Shown here in pieces: positions 23,828 to 31,724 of a DNA stretch of 64,000 nucleotides. Origin of the DNA: JBFHQE01 sp041592335 (GTDB lineage: Bacteria > Pseudomonadota > Gammaproteobacteria > Thiohalobacterales > Thiohalobacteraceae); the NCBI GenBank assembly GCA_041592335.1, contig JBFHQE010000001.1:248001-312000 (forward strand), given 5' to 3'. Within the stretch, counting starts at the first letter, position 1. Each line of letters opens with the position of its first letter. Position numbers and translations under genes: made by a program. The notes under the pieces were generated by a model. It was not told where the DNA came from, made no database searches, and was given only the letters and a program-made list of their open reading frames with translations.

Positions 23828-26689
23828 TTATTGGGTGGTGACACCTAAGCGGCCGGAGGCCACCTGCTTGATGGCGGAGCGCATGGAATCGCCGTTTTCC
23901 AACGGCTTGAAGCGCGAGCGTTCTTCGCCGCCTTCGCCGGTGTTGGATTTGCCGCCGATACGGTTCATGGCAATCGCCAGCGTGGTGTGCGCTTCCCAGG
24001 AGATGGAACCGAAGGACATGGCGCCGGTGGCGAAACGCTTTACGATTTCCTTGGCCGGTTCGACGTCATCCAGCGGGATTGGCTCACCAGCAAACTTGAA
24101 ATCAAACAGGCCGCGCAGCGTCAGCAGGCGTTCATTCTGTTCGTTGATCAGCTGGGCGTATTCGGCATAGGTCTTGGCGTCATTGGCGCGCGAGGCATGC
24201 TGCAGCTTGCCGATGGTTTCCGAGGTCCAGGCGTGATCTTCGCCGCGAATACGGAAGGCATAATCGCCGCCCACATCCAGCGCGTGCTGGTAAATCGGGT
24301 TATCGCCAAAGGCGTCGCGATGCCAGCGCACGGCTTCGGCGGCGACTTCCTCGATACCGATGCCTTCGATGGTGGTCACGGTGCCGGCGAAATATTGCTC
24401 GACGAAGCTGCTCTTGAGGCCCACGGCGTCGAATATCTGGGCGCCGCAATAAGACTGGTAAGTGGAAATGCCCATCTTGGACATCACCTTGAGCAGGCCC
24501 TTGCCGATCGCCTTGATGTAACGCTTGTGCGCATCGGTTTCGCTGATCGGGTCTTTCTTCAGATCGCGAATCAGGCAGGAGATGGTTTCGAATGCGACAT
24601 AGGGGTTCACCGCTTCCGCGCCATAGCCCGCCAGGGTGGCGAAGTGATGCACTTCGCGCGCGGCGCCGGTTTCGATGACCAGGCCGGCTTCGGTGCGCAG
24701 GCCTGCTTTTACCAGGTGGTGATGCACGGACGAGGTGGCCAGCAGTGCCGGTACCGGCAGATTCTCGGCCGAAACGCTGCGATCCGACAGAATCAGAATG
24801 TTGTAGCCATCGCGCACCGCCTGTTCGGCCGCGGCGCAAATACGCTCAACGGCCGGGGCCATGCCCGCCGTACCTTCGCCGGCCGGGTAGCAGATGTCGA
24901 TGGTCGTTGTCTTGAAGGCACCGTTGGTGTTCTTCTCGATGTTGCGGATACGCTCCAGGTCCTTGTTGGTCAGGATCGGTTGCGTCACTTCCAGGCGCAT
25001 GTGATGACCGGCGGCATCCTGATCCAGCAAATTCGGACGCGGACCGATCAGCGACACCAGCGACATGACCAGTTCTTCGCGGATCGGATCGATCGGCGGA
25101 TTGGTCACCTGGGCAAAGTTCTGCTTGAAATAGTTCGCCAGCGGCTTGGCCTTGTTGGACAACACGGCGATGGGATTATCGGCGCCCATGGAGCCAATAG
25201 CTTCCTGACCGGAGACCACCATCGGCGTCATCAGAATCTTGATGTCTTCCTGGGTGAAGCCGAACGCCTGTTGACGGTCCAGCAACGTTTCCGCATCCAT
25301 ACCCTTGATGTCCGCGGCGGCGGGCAGGTTCTTCAAATGAATCTGGGTCTTGTCGAGCCATTCCTTGTACGGATGGCTGGAAGCCAGTTCGGCCTTGAGC
25401 TCGGCGTCATCGATGATGCGGCCCTGTTCCATGTCGATCAGGAACATCTTGCCGGGCTGCAGGCGCCATTTCTTGACGATCTTGCTGGCTGGGATATCCA
25501 GGACACCCATTTCCGAGGCCATCACTACCAGATCGTCATCGGTGATCAGGTAACGCGCCGGACGCAGACCGTTACGGTCCAGGGTGGCACCGATCTGGCG
25601 GCCGTCGGTAAAGGCCACAGCAGCCGGGCCGTCCCAGGGTTCCATCAGTGCGGCGTGGTATTCGTAGAAGGCGCGGCGTTTTTCGTCCATGGTGGGGTTG
25701 CCGGCCCAGGCTTCCGGGATCAGCATCATCATGGCGTGCGCCATGGAGTAACCGCCGGCGACCAGCAGTTCCAGCGCGTTGTCGAAACAGGCCGAATCGG
25801 ATTGACCTTCCGGGATCAGCGGCCAGACCTTTTCCAGGTCGGCGCCGAACAGCTCGGAGGCCATGGAATGCTTGCGTGCGCGCATCCAGTTGACATTACC
25901 GCGTACGGTGTTGATTTCACCGTTGTGGGCAATCATGCGGAATGGGTGCGCCAGATCCCAGGAGGGGAAGGTGTTGGTCGAGAAACGCTGATGCACCAGC
26001 GCCAGCGCAGACATCATGCGCTCGTCCTTCAGGTCCTGGAAATAGGCATCGACCTGGTTGGACAGCAGCATACCTTTATAAACGATGGTGCGGCTCGACA
26101 GCGAGGGGATGTAGAAATTTTCCGCGCCTTCCCAGCCGGAATCGCGCACGGCGTTTTCGATCACCTTGCGGATGATGAACAGGCGGCGTTCCAGGTCGTT
26201 ACCGGTTTCGCAGCCTTCGCCCATGCCGATGAAGACCTGGCGAACGACCGGTTCGACCGGCAATACGCTGTGGCCCAGGCAACTGTTATCGGTCGGCACA
26301 TCGCGCCAGCCGAGCAGGGTCTGGCCTTCGTCGGCGATGGTTTTCTCGATCAGCGCTTCGCACTCGGCGCGGGTCTGGGCGTTCTGCGGCAGGAACAGCA
26401 TGCCAACGCCGTACTCGCCCAGCGCGGGCAGGGTCATACCGAGCGCGGCGCATTCTTCGCGCAGGAACAGGTCCGGCATCTGCATCAGGATGCCTGCACC
26501 ATCGCCCGCCAGCGGATCGGCGCCAACCGCGCCGCGATGGGTCAGGTTTTCGAGAATTTTGAGGCCCTGGCGAACAATGGCGTGACTTTGTTGCCCCTTA
26601 ATATTGGCGACAAAACCGACACCGCAGGCGTCATGCTCGTTGTTGGGGTCATAGAGACCTTGCTTAGGCGGCAAAGCACCACGACTCAT
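23828..26689 (-). CDS. gltB: Glutamate synthase large subunit, N-terminal part (gltB ends early at TAA 23830-23828)
   Basis: The 953-residue open part begins with a short propeptide and catalytic Cys22 (PNNEHDACGVGFVANIKGQQ), the N-terminal glutaminase nucleophile. The class II amidotransferase domain (about 22-430), the central domain and the beginning of the synthase domain follow; it stops at ASGRLGVTTQ. Relatives continue with Tyr-Leu-Val-Asn-Ala-Asp, which is encoded right after the stop. With one sense codon in its place the full protein would be about 1546 residues, a normal GltB. GAGAGG precedes the start. The mutation would abolish the FMN domain and thus glutamate synthesis from glutamine unless read through. 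Confidence 0.92.
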   Translation of the reverse strand: MSRGALPPKQGLYDPNNEHDACGVGFVANIKGQQSHAIVRQGLKILENLTHRGAVGADPLAGDGAGILMQMPDLFLREECAALGMTLPALGEYGVGMLFLPQNAQTRAECEALIEKTIADEGQTLLGWRDVPTDNSCLGHSVLPVEPVVRQVFIGMGEGCETGNDLERRLFIIRKVIENAVRDSGWEGAENFYIPSLSSRTIVYKGMLLSNQVDAYFQDLKDERMMSALALVHQRFSTNTFPSWDLAHPFRMIAHNGEINTVRGNVNWMRARKHSMASELFGADLEKVWPLIPEGQSDSACFDNALELLVAGGYSMAHAMMMLIPEAWAGNPTMDEKRRAFYEYHAALMEPWDGPAAVAFTDGRQIGATLDRNGLRPARYLITDDDLVVMASEMGVLDIPASKIVKKWRLQPGKMFLIDMEQGRIIDDAELKAELASSHPYKEWLDKTQIHLKNLPAAADIKGMDAETLLDRQQAFGFTQEDIKILMTPMVVSGQEAIGSMGADNPIAVLSNKAKPLANYFKQNFAQVTNPPIDPIREELVMSLVSLIGPRPNLLDQDAAGHHMRLEVTQPILTNKDLERIRNIEKNTNGAFKTTTIDICYPAGEGTAGMAPAVERICAAAEQAVRDGYNILILSDRSVSAENLPVPALLATSSVHHHLVKAGLRTEAGLVIETGAAREVHHFATLAGYGAEAVNPYVAFETISCLIRDLKKDPISETDAHKRYIKAIGKGLLKVMSKMGISTYQSYCGAQIFDAVGLKSSFVEQYFAGTVTTIEGIGIEEVAAEAVRWHRDAFGDNPIYQHALDVGGDYAFRIRGEDHAWTSETIGKLQHASRANDAKTYAEYAQLINEQNERLLTLRGLFDFKFAGEPIPLDDVEPAKEIVKRFATGAMSFGSISWEAHTTLAIAMNRIGGKSNTGEGGEERSRFKPLENGDSMRSAIKQVASGRLGVTTQ

Positions 26690-26897
26690 GGCCGAACCTC
26701 TCTAGTATTTAAGTCTTTGTTAAATCAGGTGAACCGCTGCGGAACAGGGGGACTGGTACAGGACACAGTGCCAGGGCGTTCCTCTGGCGGCTGGCAAGTA
26801 TAGCGCCGGGACCCGGGTGGTTCAATCTGCCCGGTAGGGGGAGGCGGGAGGAATTCCGCGCAGAATCAGGGAGATCATCGAGTCGAGGGCGCTGTGG

Positions 26898-28589
26898 TCA
26901 AGGTTTTGCCGCTTCGCGGACGGCGGCAAAAGTACGCGGCCAGGGCTTGGTGGCTTTGAGGCTGGCGGGCAAGGTGGCGGACTGGGCGCTGGCCTTGTCC
27001 GGGAAATCGCCATAGATGACGCTGTACCAGGGTGCGCCCTTGCGCTCACTCACGATAATGGCCGCCTTGTCGTCCAGCCTGTGATCCTTGAGATAGGTCT
27101 CGGCAGAGGACTTTTGGCTCAGGCCGACCAGCTGCAGGGTGTAATGATCATCCGCGGCGGCGGCCACCCAGGCAGGTAGCGTGGATGCAGGGGGTGCGGC
27201 TGGTGCAGGTTTGGGTGGTTCGACTTCGGCATTGCTCGGCGCGGGAGCTGCCGCGACGGTGTCCAGTTTTGCCAGTTCCTGATCGACCGCGGATTGCAGC
27301 GCGCTCACGGCCGCGTCGGGTGCCGGTTTTTCTGCGGGTTCTGGGGTGGGCGCGGCTGTGGCTTCGGCCGGTGCCGCTTCGAGCTGGCTCAGCTGGGTTT
27401 CAGCAGGCGCGGGTTCCTGGGGTGCTGCTGTGGCCGGAGTCGGCTCGGGTTGTTTAGGTTGCGGTTTTTTGACCGTGATTACGGGCTCCACGGCTTCCTT
27501 GACGCGTTTTTCCGGCGGTGTGCGCACGATGGGCGTGACCGCGCTGTCGTCGGTATCCGGTTGTGCCCCTTCGGTATCGATGGGCTGGATTTCCGGCGGC
27601 AATGTGAGTGCCTGGGTTTCCAGGTCGACGGGCAGGCCTTCGTCCTGGTCGAACAGTCCGGAAAACCAGGCTATCGCGACCACCAGCACCACGGCCCCCG
27701 CGCCGAGTACAGGTGCAGGCAAAGGGAGCTTGATATTACTCGGCATGAACCCTGCGCTTTCGGTCGGCCTGGGTTTGGCCGGTTTTTCAGCGGCGGTTTT
27801 TTTCGCCGCCAGCTTGCGTTCGATGGTCTCGCTCAGGGTTTCGCGGGCATAGATATTCAGCTGGCCGGGTAGTCCACCCGCGGCCTTGTGCATGGCCTCG
27901 ACCTCGGTGCTGGAAAAAGGGCTGTCGCCGGAATAGCCGGCAATGGCCAGTCGATACATTAAATAGGCGGCGCTCTGCTGGGTGTCGAAAGGCTGCATGT
28001 CCAGCCGGTGCGCGATCGGGTTGCGCGGGTTATTGAGGCCCAGTGTCATCAGGCGCGCGTCCAGCGAAGGGTCGCCAAGCAGGATGATGCGCAGGTAACG
28101 CAGGGCTTCCTGCGGTGATTCGCCAAGGTTGAGCAGCGACGAGAGGCTGTCGTCGCCGAGCCTGTCCGCGTCATCAATGACGATCACGGCCAGGCCGGCG
28201 TCCTGCTGCAGACTCCTGGCGTGCTGGATGAGTTCGCGGCCCATCATGGCGCTGTCGTCGCCGTAAGGGGTGTTGAAGAAATCGGCCATGTCGTGCAGCA
28301 GGTGGGAGGCCGACGCATATTTGCCGCCATCGAGATGGCAGATGCGCCAGCTGTCCTTGGCGCGCAGCTTGAACTGGCTGAGCAGGGTGCTCTTGCCGCT
28401 GCCTTCGGGCCCGGCAATTAACAGCAGCTGGTCACCGAACTGGGTCAGATGTTGCAGCAGGTCCAGGCGCTGCATCAGGCCAGGGTCGGCATAGAAGAAG
28501 TGATTATCGAGTGTGTTGCGGAAGGGATCCTGCTGCAGGTTTAACGCCGCCACATAATCGGTCAAAGCACCCAGTCGCTCGCTGTTCAT
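26898..28589 (-). CDS. damX: DamX-like AAA ATPase with SPOR domain
   Basis: The 563-residue protein has an N-terminal ExeA/GspA-like AAA domain (about 15-270) with Walker A IAGPEGSGKSTLLSQFKL and Walker B VIVIDDADRLGDDSL, one transmembrane helix at about 292-312 (APVLGAGAVVLVVAIAWFSG), a long Pro/Ala/Glu-rich periplasmic linker, and a C-terminal SPOR domain (about 475-563, YTLQLVGLSQKSSAETYLKD). This is the DamX type in pseudomonads and relatives; enterobacterial DamX lacks a clear ATPase. It binds septal peptidoglycan and takes part in division. It overlaps the WGR gene by four bases, within the aroK-aroB-damX context. Confidence 0.92.
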   Translation of the reverse strand: MNSERLGALTDYVAALNLQQDPFRNTLDNHFFYADPGLMQRLDLLQHLTQFGDQLLLIAGPEGSGKSTLLSQFKLRAKDSWRICHLDGGKYASASHLLHDMADFFNTPYGDDSAMMGRELIQHARSLQQDAGLAVIVIDDADRLGDDSLSSLLNLGESPQEALRYLRIILLGDPSLDARLMTLGLNNPRNPIAHRLDMQPFDTQQSAAYLMYRLAIAGYSGDSPFSSTEVEAMHKAAGGLPGQLNIYARETLSETIERKLAAKKTAAEKPAKPRPTESAGFMPSNIKLPLPAPVLGAGAVVLVVAIAWFSGLFDQDEGLPVDLETQALTLPPEIQPIDTEGAQPDTDDSAVTPIVRTPPEKRVKEAVEPVITVKKPQPKQPEPTPATAAPQEPAPAETQLSQLEAAPAEATAAPTPEPAEKPAPDAAVSALQSAVDQELAKLDTVAAAPAPSNAEVEPPKPAPAAPPASTLPAWVAAAADDHYTLQLVGLSQKSSAETYLKDHRLDDKAAIIVSERKGAPWYSVIYGDFPDKASAQSATLPASLKATKPWPRTFAAVREAAKP

Positions 28590-28843
28590 TGGTTTGGACG
28601 TTCCTCGCCCTGAAAGAAGACCACGCGGTAACCCCGCTTCAGTTGTTCATCTCGTACCCTGATCATTGCCTGTTGTGCCTCGTCCTTGTTTATATAATGT
28701 TCTTTTTTCAGGCGTCCGCCCGCTCCTTGATAACCCCATTCACGCACCAATGTCCAGCCCTCCAGTAAATCTTCCTGCAAATGCAGGTGATAATAACGCG
28801 GCACCTGGCCTTCTGACGGCGGGATTTGCATGTAAATGCGCAT
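28586..28843 (-). CDS. Small WGR-domain protein
   Basis: The 85 residues are almost entirely one WGR domain: YYHLHLQEDLLEGWTLVREW followed by GYQGAGGRLKKEHY, with a conserved Trp-Gly-(Tyr for Arg) and helical tail (DEAQQAMIRVRDEQLKRGYR). WGR domains occur in PARPs and MolR-like proteins and bind nucleic acid ends. Stand-alone bacterial versions have no settled role. It is sandwiched in an operon between dgt (gap of 2 bases) and damX (4-base overlap). Confidence 0.85.
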   Translation of the reverse strand: MRIYMQIPPSEGQVPRYYHLHLQEDLLEGWTLVREWGYQGAGGRLKKEHYINKDEAQQAMIRVRDEQLKRGYRVVFFQGEERPNQ

Positions 28844-28845
28844 TG

Positions 28846-30012
28846 TCAGGTCAGTTCTTTCGGGTTAAACACCCGTTCATATTCCGCGATGGCGAAGCGA
28901 TCCGTCATGCCGGCAATATAATCCGCCACGCCACGCGCGCGGCCGGGCTCGCCATGATCGGCCTGCAGGCGCGCGACATAACGTTGCGTCTGATCAGGTA
29001 GCAGGCGCGTATCCGAGAGAAAGGCTTCAAACAGCGCCTTGATTACCCGAACCGCCTTGGCGGTCATGCGATGCACGCGATAGTGCTGATAAAGCTCGGT
29101 GCGCAGGAAACGCTTCAGCGCCAGGTTTTTCTCGCGCATCTGGTCGCTGAAAGCAATGATTGTCTCGGGGTGGCGGCGCACGGCGTCGACTGAATCCGGC
29201 TGAATGTCGCCCAGTCGTTGCTGGCTTGTCTGGACCAGGTCGACCACCTGGCTGCCGATCAGATCACGCACGATTTCATAGATGATGCGCCGTTCCGACA
29301 GGTCAGGATATTGTTGGCGCAGCCGTTCGTAGGGTTCGGCGATAATGGCGTAATCCAGCAATTGCTCCAGGCTGATAAGGCCCGAGCGCAGCCCGTCATC
29401 CACGTCATGGCTGTTATAGGCGATTTCATCGGCCAGGTTGGTGAGTTGTGCCTCCAGGCTGGGCTGGGTTTTCTCGATAAACCGTTGGCCAATGGCACCC
29501 AGGGTTTCCGCGTTTTTGATCGAGCAGTGTTTGAGGATGCCTTCGCGGGTTTCAAACATGAGGTTCAGGCCGTCGAATTCGGCATAACGCTGTTCCAGTT
29601 TGTCGACCACGCGCAGCGACTGCAGGTTGTGTTCGAAGCCGCCAAACTCTTGCATGCAATCATTCAGCGCGTCCTGTCCGGCGTGACCGAAAGGCGTGTG
29701 TCCAAGATCATGCGCCAGCGCGACGGCCTCGGTTAATTCTTCATTGAGTTGCAGGGCGCGGGCGATGGTGCGCGCAATCTGGGCAACTTCGACCGAGTGA
29801 GTCAGGCGGGTGCGGAACAGGTCGCCTTCATGGTTCACGAACACCTGGGTCTTGTATTCCAGGCGGCGAAACGAGGCGGAATGAATAATCCGGTCGCGAT
29901 CGCGCTGGAACTCGGTGCGAAAGGTCGGCGCCGATTCCGGTTTCAGGCGGCCACGCGAAGCCGTTGCCGTCGCGGCGTAAGGCGCCAGGTTGCGTTCAGA
30001 GACCGCATCCAT
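28846..30012 (-). CDS. dgt: Deoxyguanosinetriphosphate triphosphohydrolase-like protein
   Basis: The 388-residue HD-domain dNTPase has RTEFQRDRDRIIHSASFRRL and YKTQVFVNHEGDLFRTRLTH near the N-terminus, the HD motif ALAHDLGHTPFGHAGQDALN, and ADEIAYNSHDVDDGLRSGLI with further metal ligands. The length is that of the short dGTPase-like group, which hydrolyses dNTPs to deoxynucleoside and triphosphate. Some members limit phage DNA synthesis, but here the gene is in a core operon (aroB 2 bases upstream, WGR gene 2 bases downstream), so a housekeeping role is more likely. Confidence 0.94.
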   Translation of the reverse strand: MDAVSERNLAPYAATATASRGRLKPESAPTFRTEFQRDRDRIIHSASFRRLEYKTQVFVNHEGDLFRTRLTHSVEVAQIARTIARALQLNEELTEAVALAHDLGHTPFGHAGQDALNDCMQEFGGFEHNLQSLRVVDKLEQRYAEFDGLNLMFETREGILKHCSIKNAETLGAIGQRFIEKTQPSLEAQLTNLADEIAYNSHDVDDGLRSGLISLEQLLDYAIIAEPYERLRQQYPDLSERRIIYEIVRDLIGSQVVDLVQTSQQRLGDIQPDSVDAVRRHPETIIAFSDQMREKNLALKRFLRTELYQHYRVHRMTAKAVRVIKALFEAFLSDTRLLPDQTQRYVARLQADHGEPGRARGVADYIAGMTDRFAIAEYERVFNPKELT

Positions 30013-30014
30013 GG

Positions 30015-31094
30015 TCAGCCCAGGGCCTGATCCAGGGTGCGGTTGAGTTTGTCCGCGGAAAAATCGCTGGTGACGACTGACTGACCAATGCCTTTCATCA
30101 GCACCAGCCGCAGGCCGCCATCCAGGACCTTTTTATCCACCGCCATGAGATCGAGAAACTGTTGCGTCGTCATTTCCCTGGGTGGGTGAGTGGGCAGCCT
30201 GGCGCGTTCGAGCAGAGTGCGTACTCGATCAAGTTCGGCGGAAGTGAGCCAGCCTTCCTCGGCGGAGAGTTCGGCCGCCATCAGCATGCCGGTGCCGACC
30301 GCTTCGCCGTGCAGCCATGCACCATAGCCCATGCCGGTTTCGATGGCGTGACCGAAGGTATGACCCAGGTTGAGCAATGCGCGTTGACCGGCTTCTTTTT
30401 CATCGGCAGCCACCACTTCGGCCTTGTTGCGGCAGGAGCGTTCGATGGCATAGGCGAGCGCGGCCGGGTCGCGGTCGTTCAGCTTGTCGATGTTGGCTTC
30501 CAGCCAGGTGAAGAACTCGAGGTCACGGATCAGTCCGTATTTGATGACTTCGGCAATGCCGGCGGCGAGTTCGCGGTCGTCCAGGGTATTCAGCGTGTCA
30601 GTATCCGCCAGCACCACATTGGGCTGGTGGAAGGCGCCGATCATGTTTTTCCCGAGTGGGTGGTTGACCCCGGTTTTTCCGCCGACCGAGGAATCGACCT
30701 GCGCCAGCAGGGTAGTGGGAATCTGGATGAAGTCGACGCCGCGTTGATAGCTGGCCGCAGCGAAGCCGGTAATATCGCCGACCACGCCACCGCCGAGCGC
30801 CACCAGGGTGCACTTGCGGTTGAAACGCTGTTGCAACAGGGCATCGAAGATCAGGTTGAGCGTATCGAGAGTTTTGTATTGTTCGCCATCGGGCAGCTCG
30901 ACGACCTGGGTATTAAAGCCGTTCAGGCCCTGCAACGCTTTCTCCAGGTACAGCGGGCCGACGGTGGTGTTGGTGACCAGCATGACCTGCTTGCCATGAA
31001 TATGCGGCGCGAGCAGTTCGGGTTTGCCCAGCAGGTTACTGCCAATATGGATGGGATAGCTGCGCTCGCCCAGATCAACCAATAGTGTGTTCAT
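30015..31094 (-). CDS. aroB: 3-dehydroquinate synthase
   Basis: The 359-residue NAD- and metal-dependent enzyme of the shikimate pathway converts DAHP to 3-dehydroquinate. Seen: VALGGGVVGDITGFAAASYQ at the NAD-binding glycine-rich segment, FIQIPTTLLAQVDSSVGGKT, and the metal ligands in NLGHTFGHAIETGMGYGAWL and LHGEAV. I start at the ATG at 31094 (MNTLLVDLGERSYPIHIGSN), which matches the family N-terminus; the longer frame is not needed. It follows aroK in the same direction. Confidence 0.97.
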   Translation of the reverse strand: MNTLLVDLGERSYPIHIGSNLLGKPELLAPHIHGKQVMLVTNTTVGPLYLEKALQGLNGFNTQVVELPDGEQYKTLDTLNLIFDALLQQRFNRKCTLVALGGGVVGDITGFAAASYQRGVDFIQIPTTLLAQVDSSVGGKTGVNHPLGKNMIGAFHQPNVVLADTDTLNTLDDRELAAGIAEVIKYGLIRDLEFFTWLEANIDKLNDRDPAALAYAIERSCRNKAEVVAADEKEAGQRALLNLGHTFGHAIETGMGYGAWLHGEAVGTGMLMAAELSAEEGWLTSAELDRVRTLLERARLPTHPPREMTTQQFLDLMAVDKKVLDGGLRLVLMKGIGQSVVTSDFSADKLNRTLDQALG

Positions 31095-31166
31095 TGCCAA
31101 TTCTTGGAGCCGGTGAAAGCCGCCACTATAAGCCATTGTGCGGCAATCAATAAAGTCTGGCTGGAT

Positions 31167-31682
31167 TTAATTCTCTTTGAGCCAGTCGGTGATCTGGTGC
31201 ACCACATCTTTCACGGAGCGGCCATCGGTGTTGACGACAATGTCGGCGATTTCGCGGTACAGGGGTTCGCGTTCCGCCATCAGGGATTCCAGTTTTGCGC
31301 GTGGATTTTCCGTTTGCAGCAACGGCCAGTTCCGGTCGCGGTGGGTGCGCGACAATTGTTGATCGACCGTGGTGTGCAGGTAGATGACGGTGCCGCGGCT
31401 GGCAAGATGTTGGCGGTTTTCGGGCTGGGTGACGGCGCCGCCGCCGGTAGCGAGCACGATATCCGCGAGCTGGCTTAAATCATCGATTACGGAGATCTCG
31501 CGCTGGCGAAAGCCGGTTTCGCCTTCCAGGTCGAAGATTAGCGGTATATCGGCGCCCGTGCGTTTTTCGATCTCGCGATCACTGTCGATAAAGGTACGGT
31601 GCAGCGCGCGCGCCAGCTGGCGCCCGATGGTCGACTTGCCGGCCCCCATTGGGCCGACCAAAAACAAACTGCCCGGCTTCAT
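31167..31682 (-). CDS. aroK: Shikimate kinase
   Basis: The 171-residue kinase makes shikimate 3-phosphate with ATP. It has the P-loop FLVGPMGAGKSTIGRQLA, the shikimate-binding FIDSDREIEKRTGADIPLIF with the Asp-Arg pair, and the LID-type region LSRTHRDRNWPLLQTENP. An in-frame TAA four codons upstream leaves the ATG at 31682 as the start. That ATG sits in the loop of a perfect 11-bp hairpin and has no ribosome site before it, which is unusual. aroB follows. Confidence 0.96.
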   Translation of the reverse strand: MKPGSLFLVGPMGAGKSTIGRQLARALHRTFIDSDREIEKRTGADIPLIFDLEGETGFRQREISVIDDLSQLADIVLATGGGAVTQPENRQHLASRGTVIYLHTTVDQQLSRTHRDRNWPLLQTENPRAKLESLMAEREPLYREIADIVVNTDGRSVKDVVHQITDWLKEN

Positions 31683-31693
31683 GCCGGGCAGTT
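31667..31693 (-). terminator. Hairpin/terminator at the pilQ-aroK junction with the aroK ATG in its loop
   Basis: Read on the minus strand: AACTGCCCGGC, loop ATGAA, GCCGGGCAGTT, then TGTTTTT. It begins about 32 bases after the pilQ stop. The 11-bp perfect stem plus T-rich tail looks like a Rho-independent terminator, yet the loop holds the aroK start codon. Confidence 0.7.
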
Positions 31694-31724
31694 ATGCCAG
31701 TATTGGCGCTGAGTCGCAAGTCGC

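Noticed and set aside
23828..23830. Selenocysteine or pyrrolysine recoding at the gltB stop
   Set aside because: The stop is TAA, not TGA or TAG, and the expected residue is an ordinary Tyr.
22199..26803. Very long plus-strand open frames (549 and 938 codons) opposite gltB
   Set aside because: They are complements of gltB codons; composition is His/Gln/Gly-rich as expected of antisense shadow frames.
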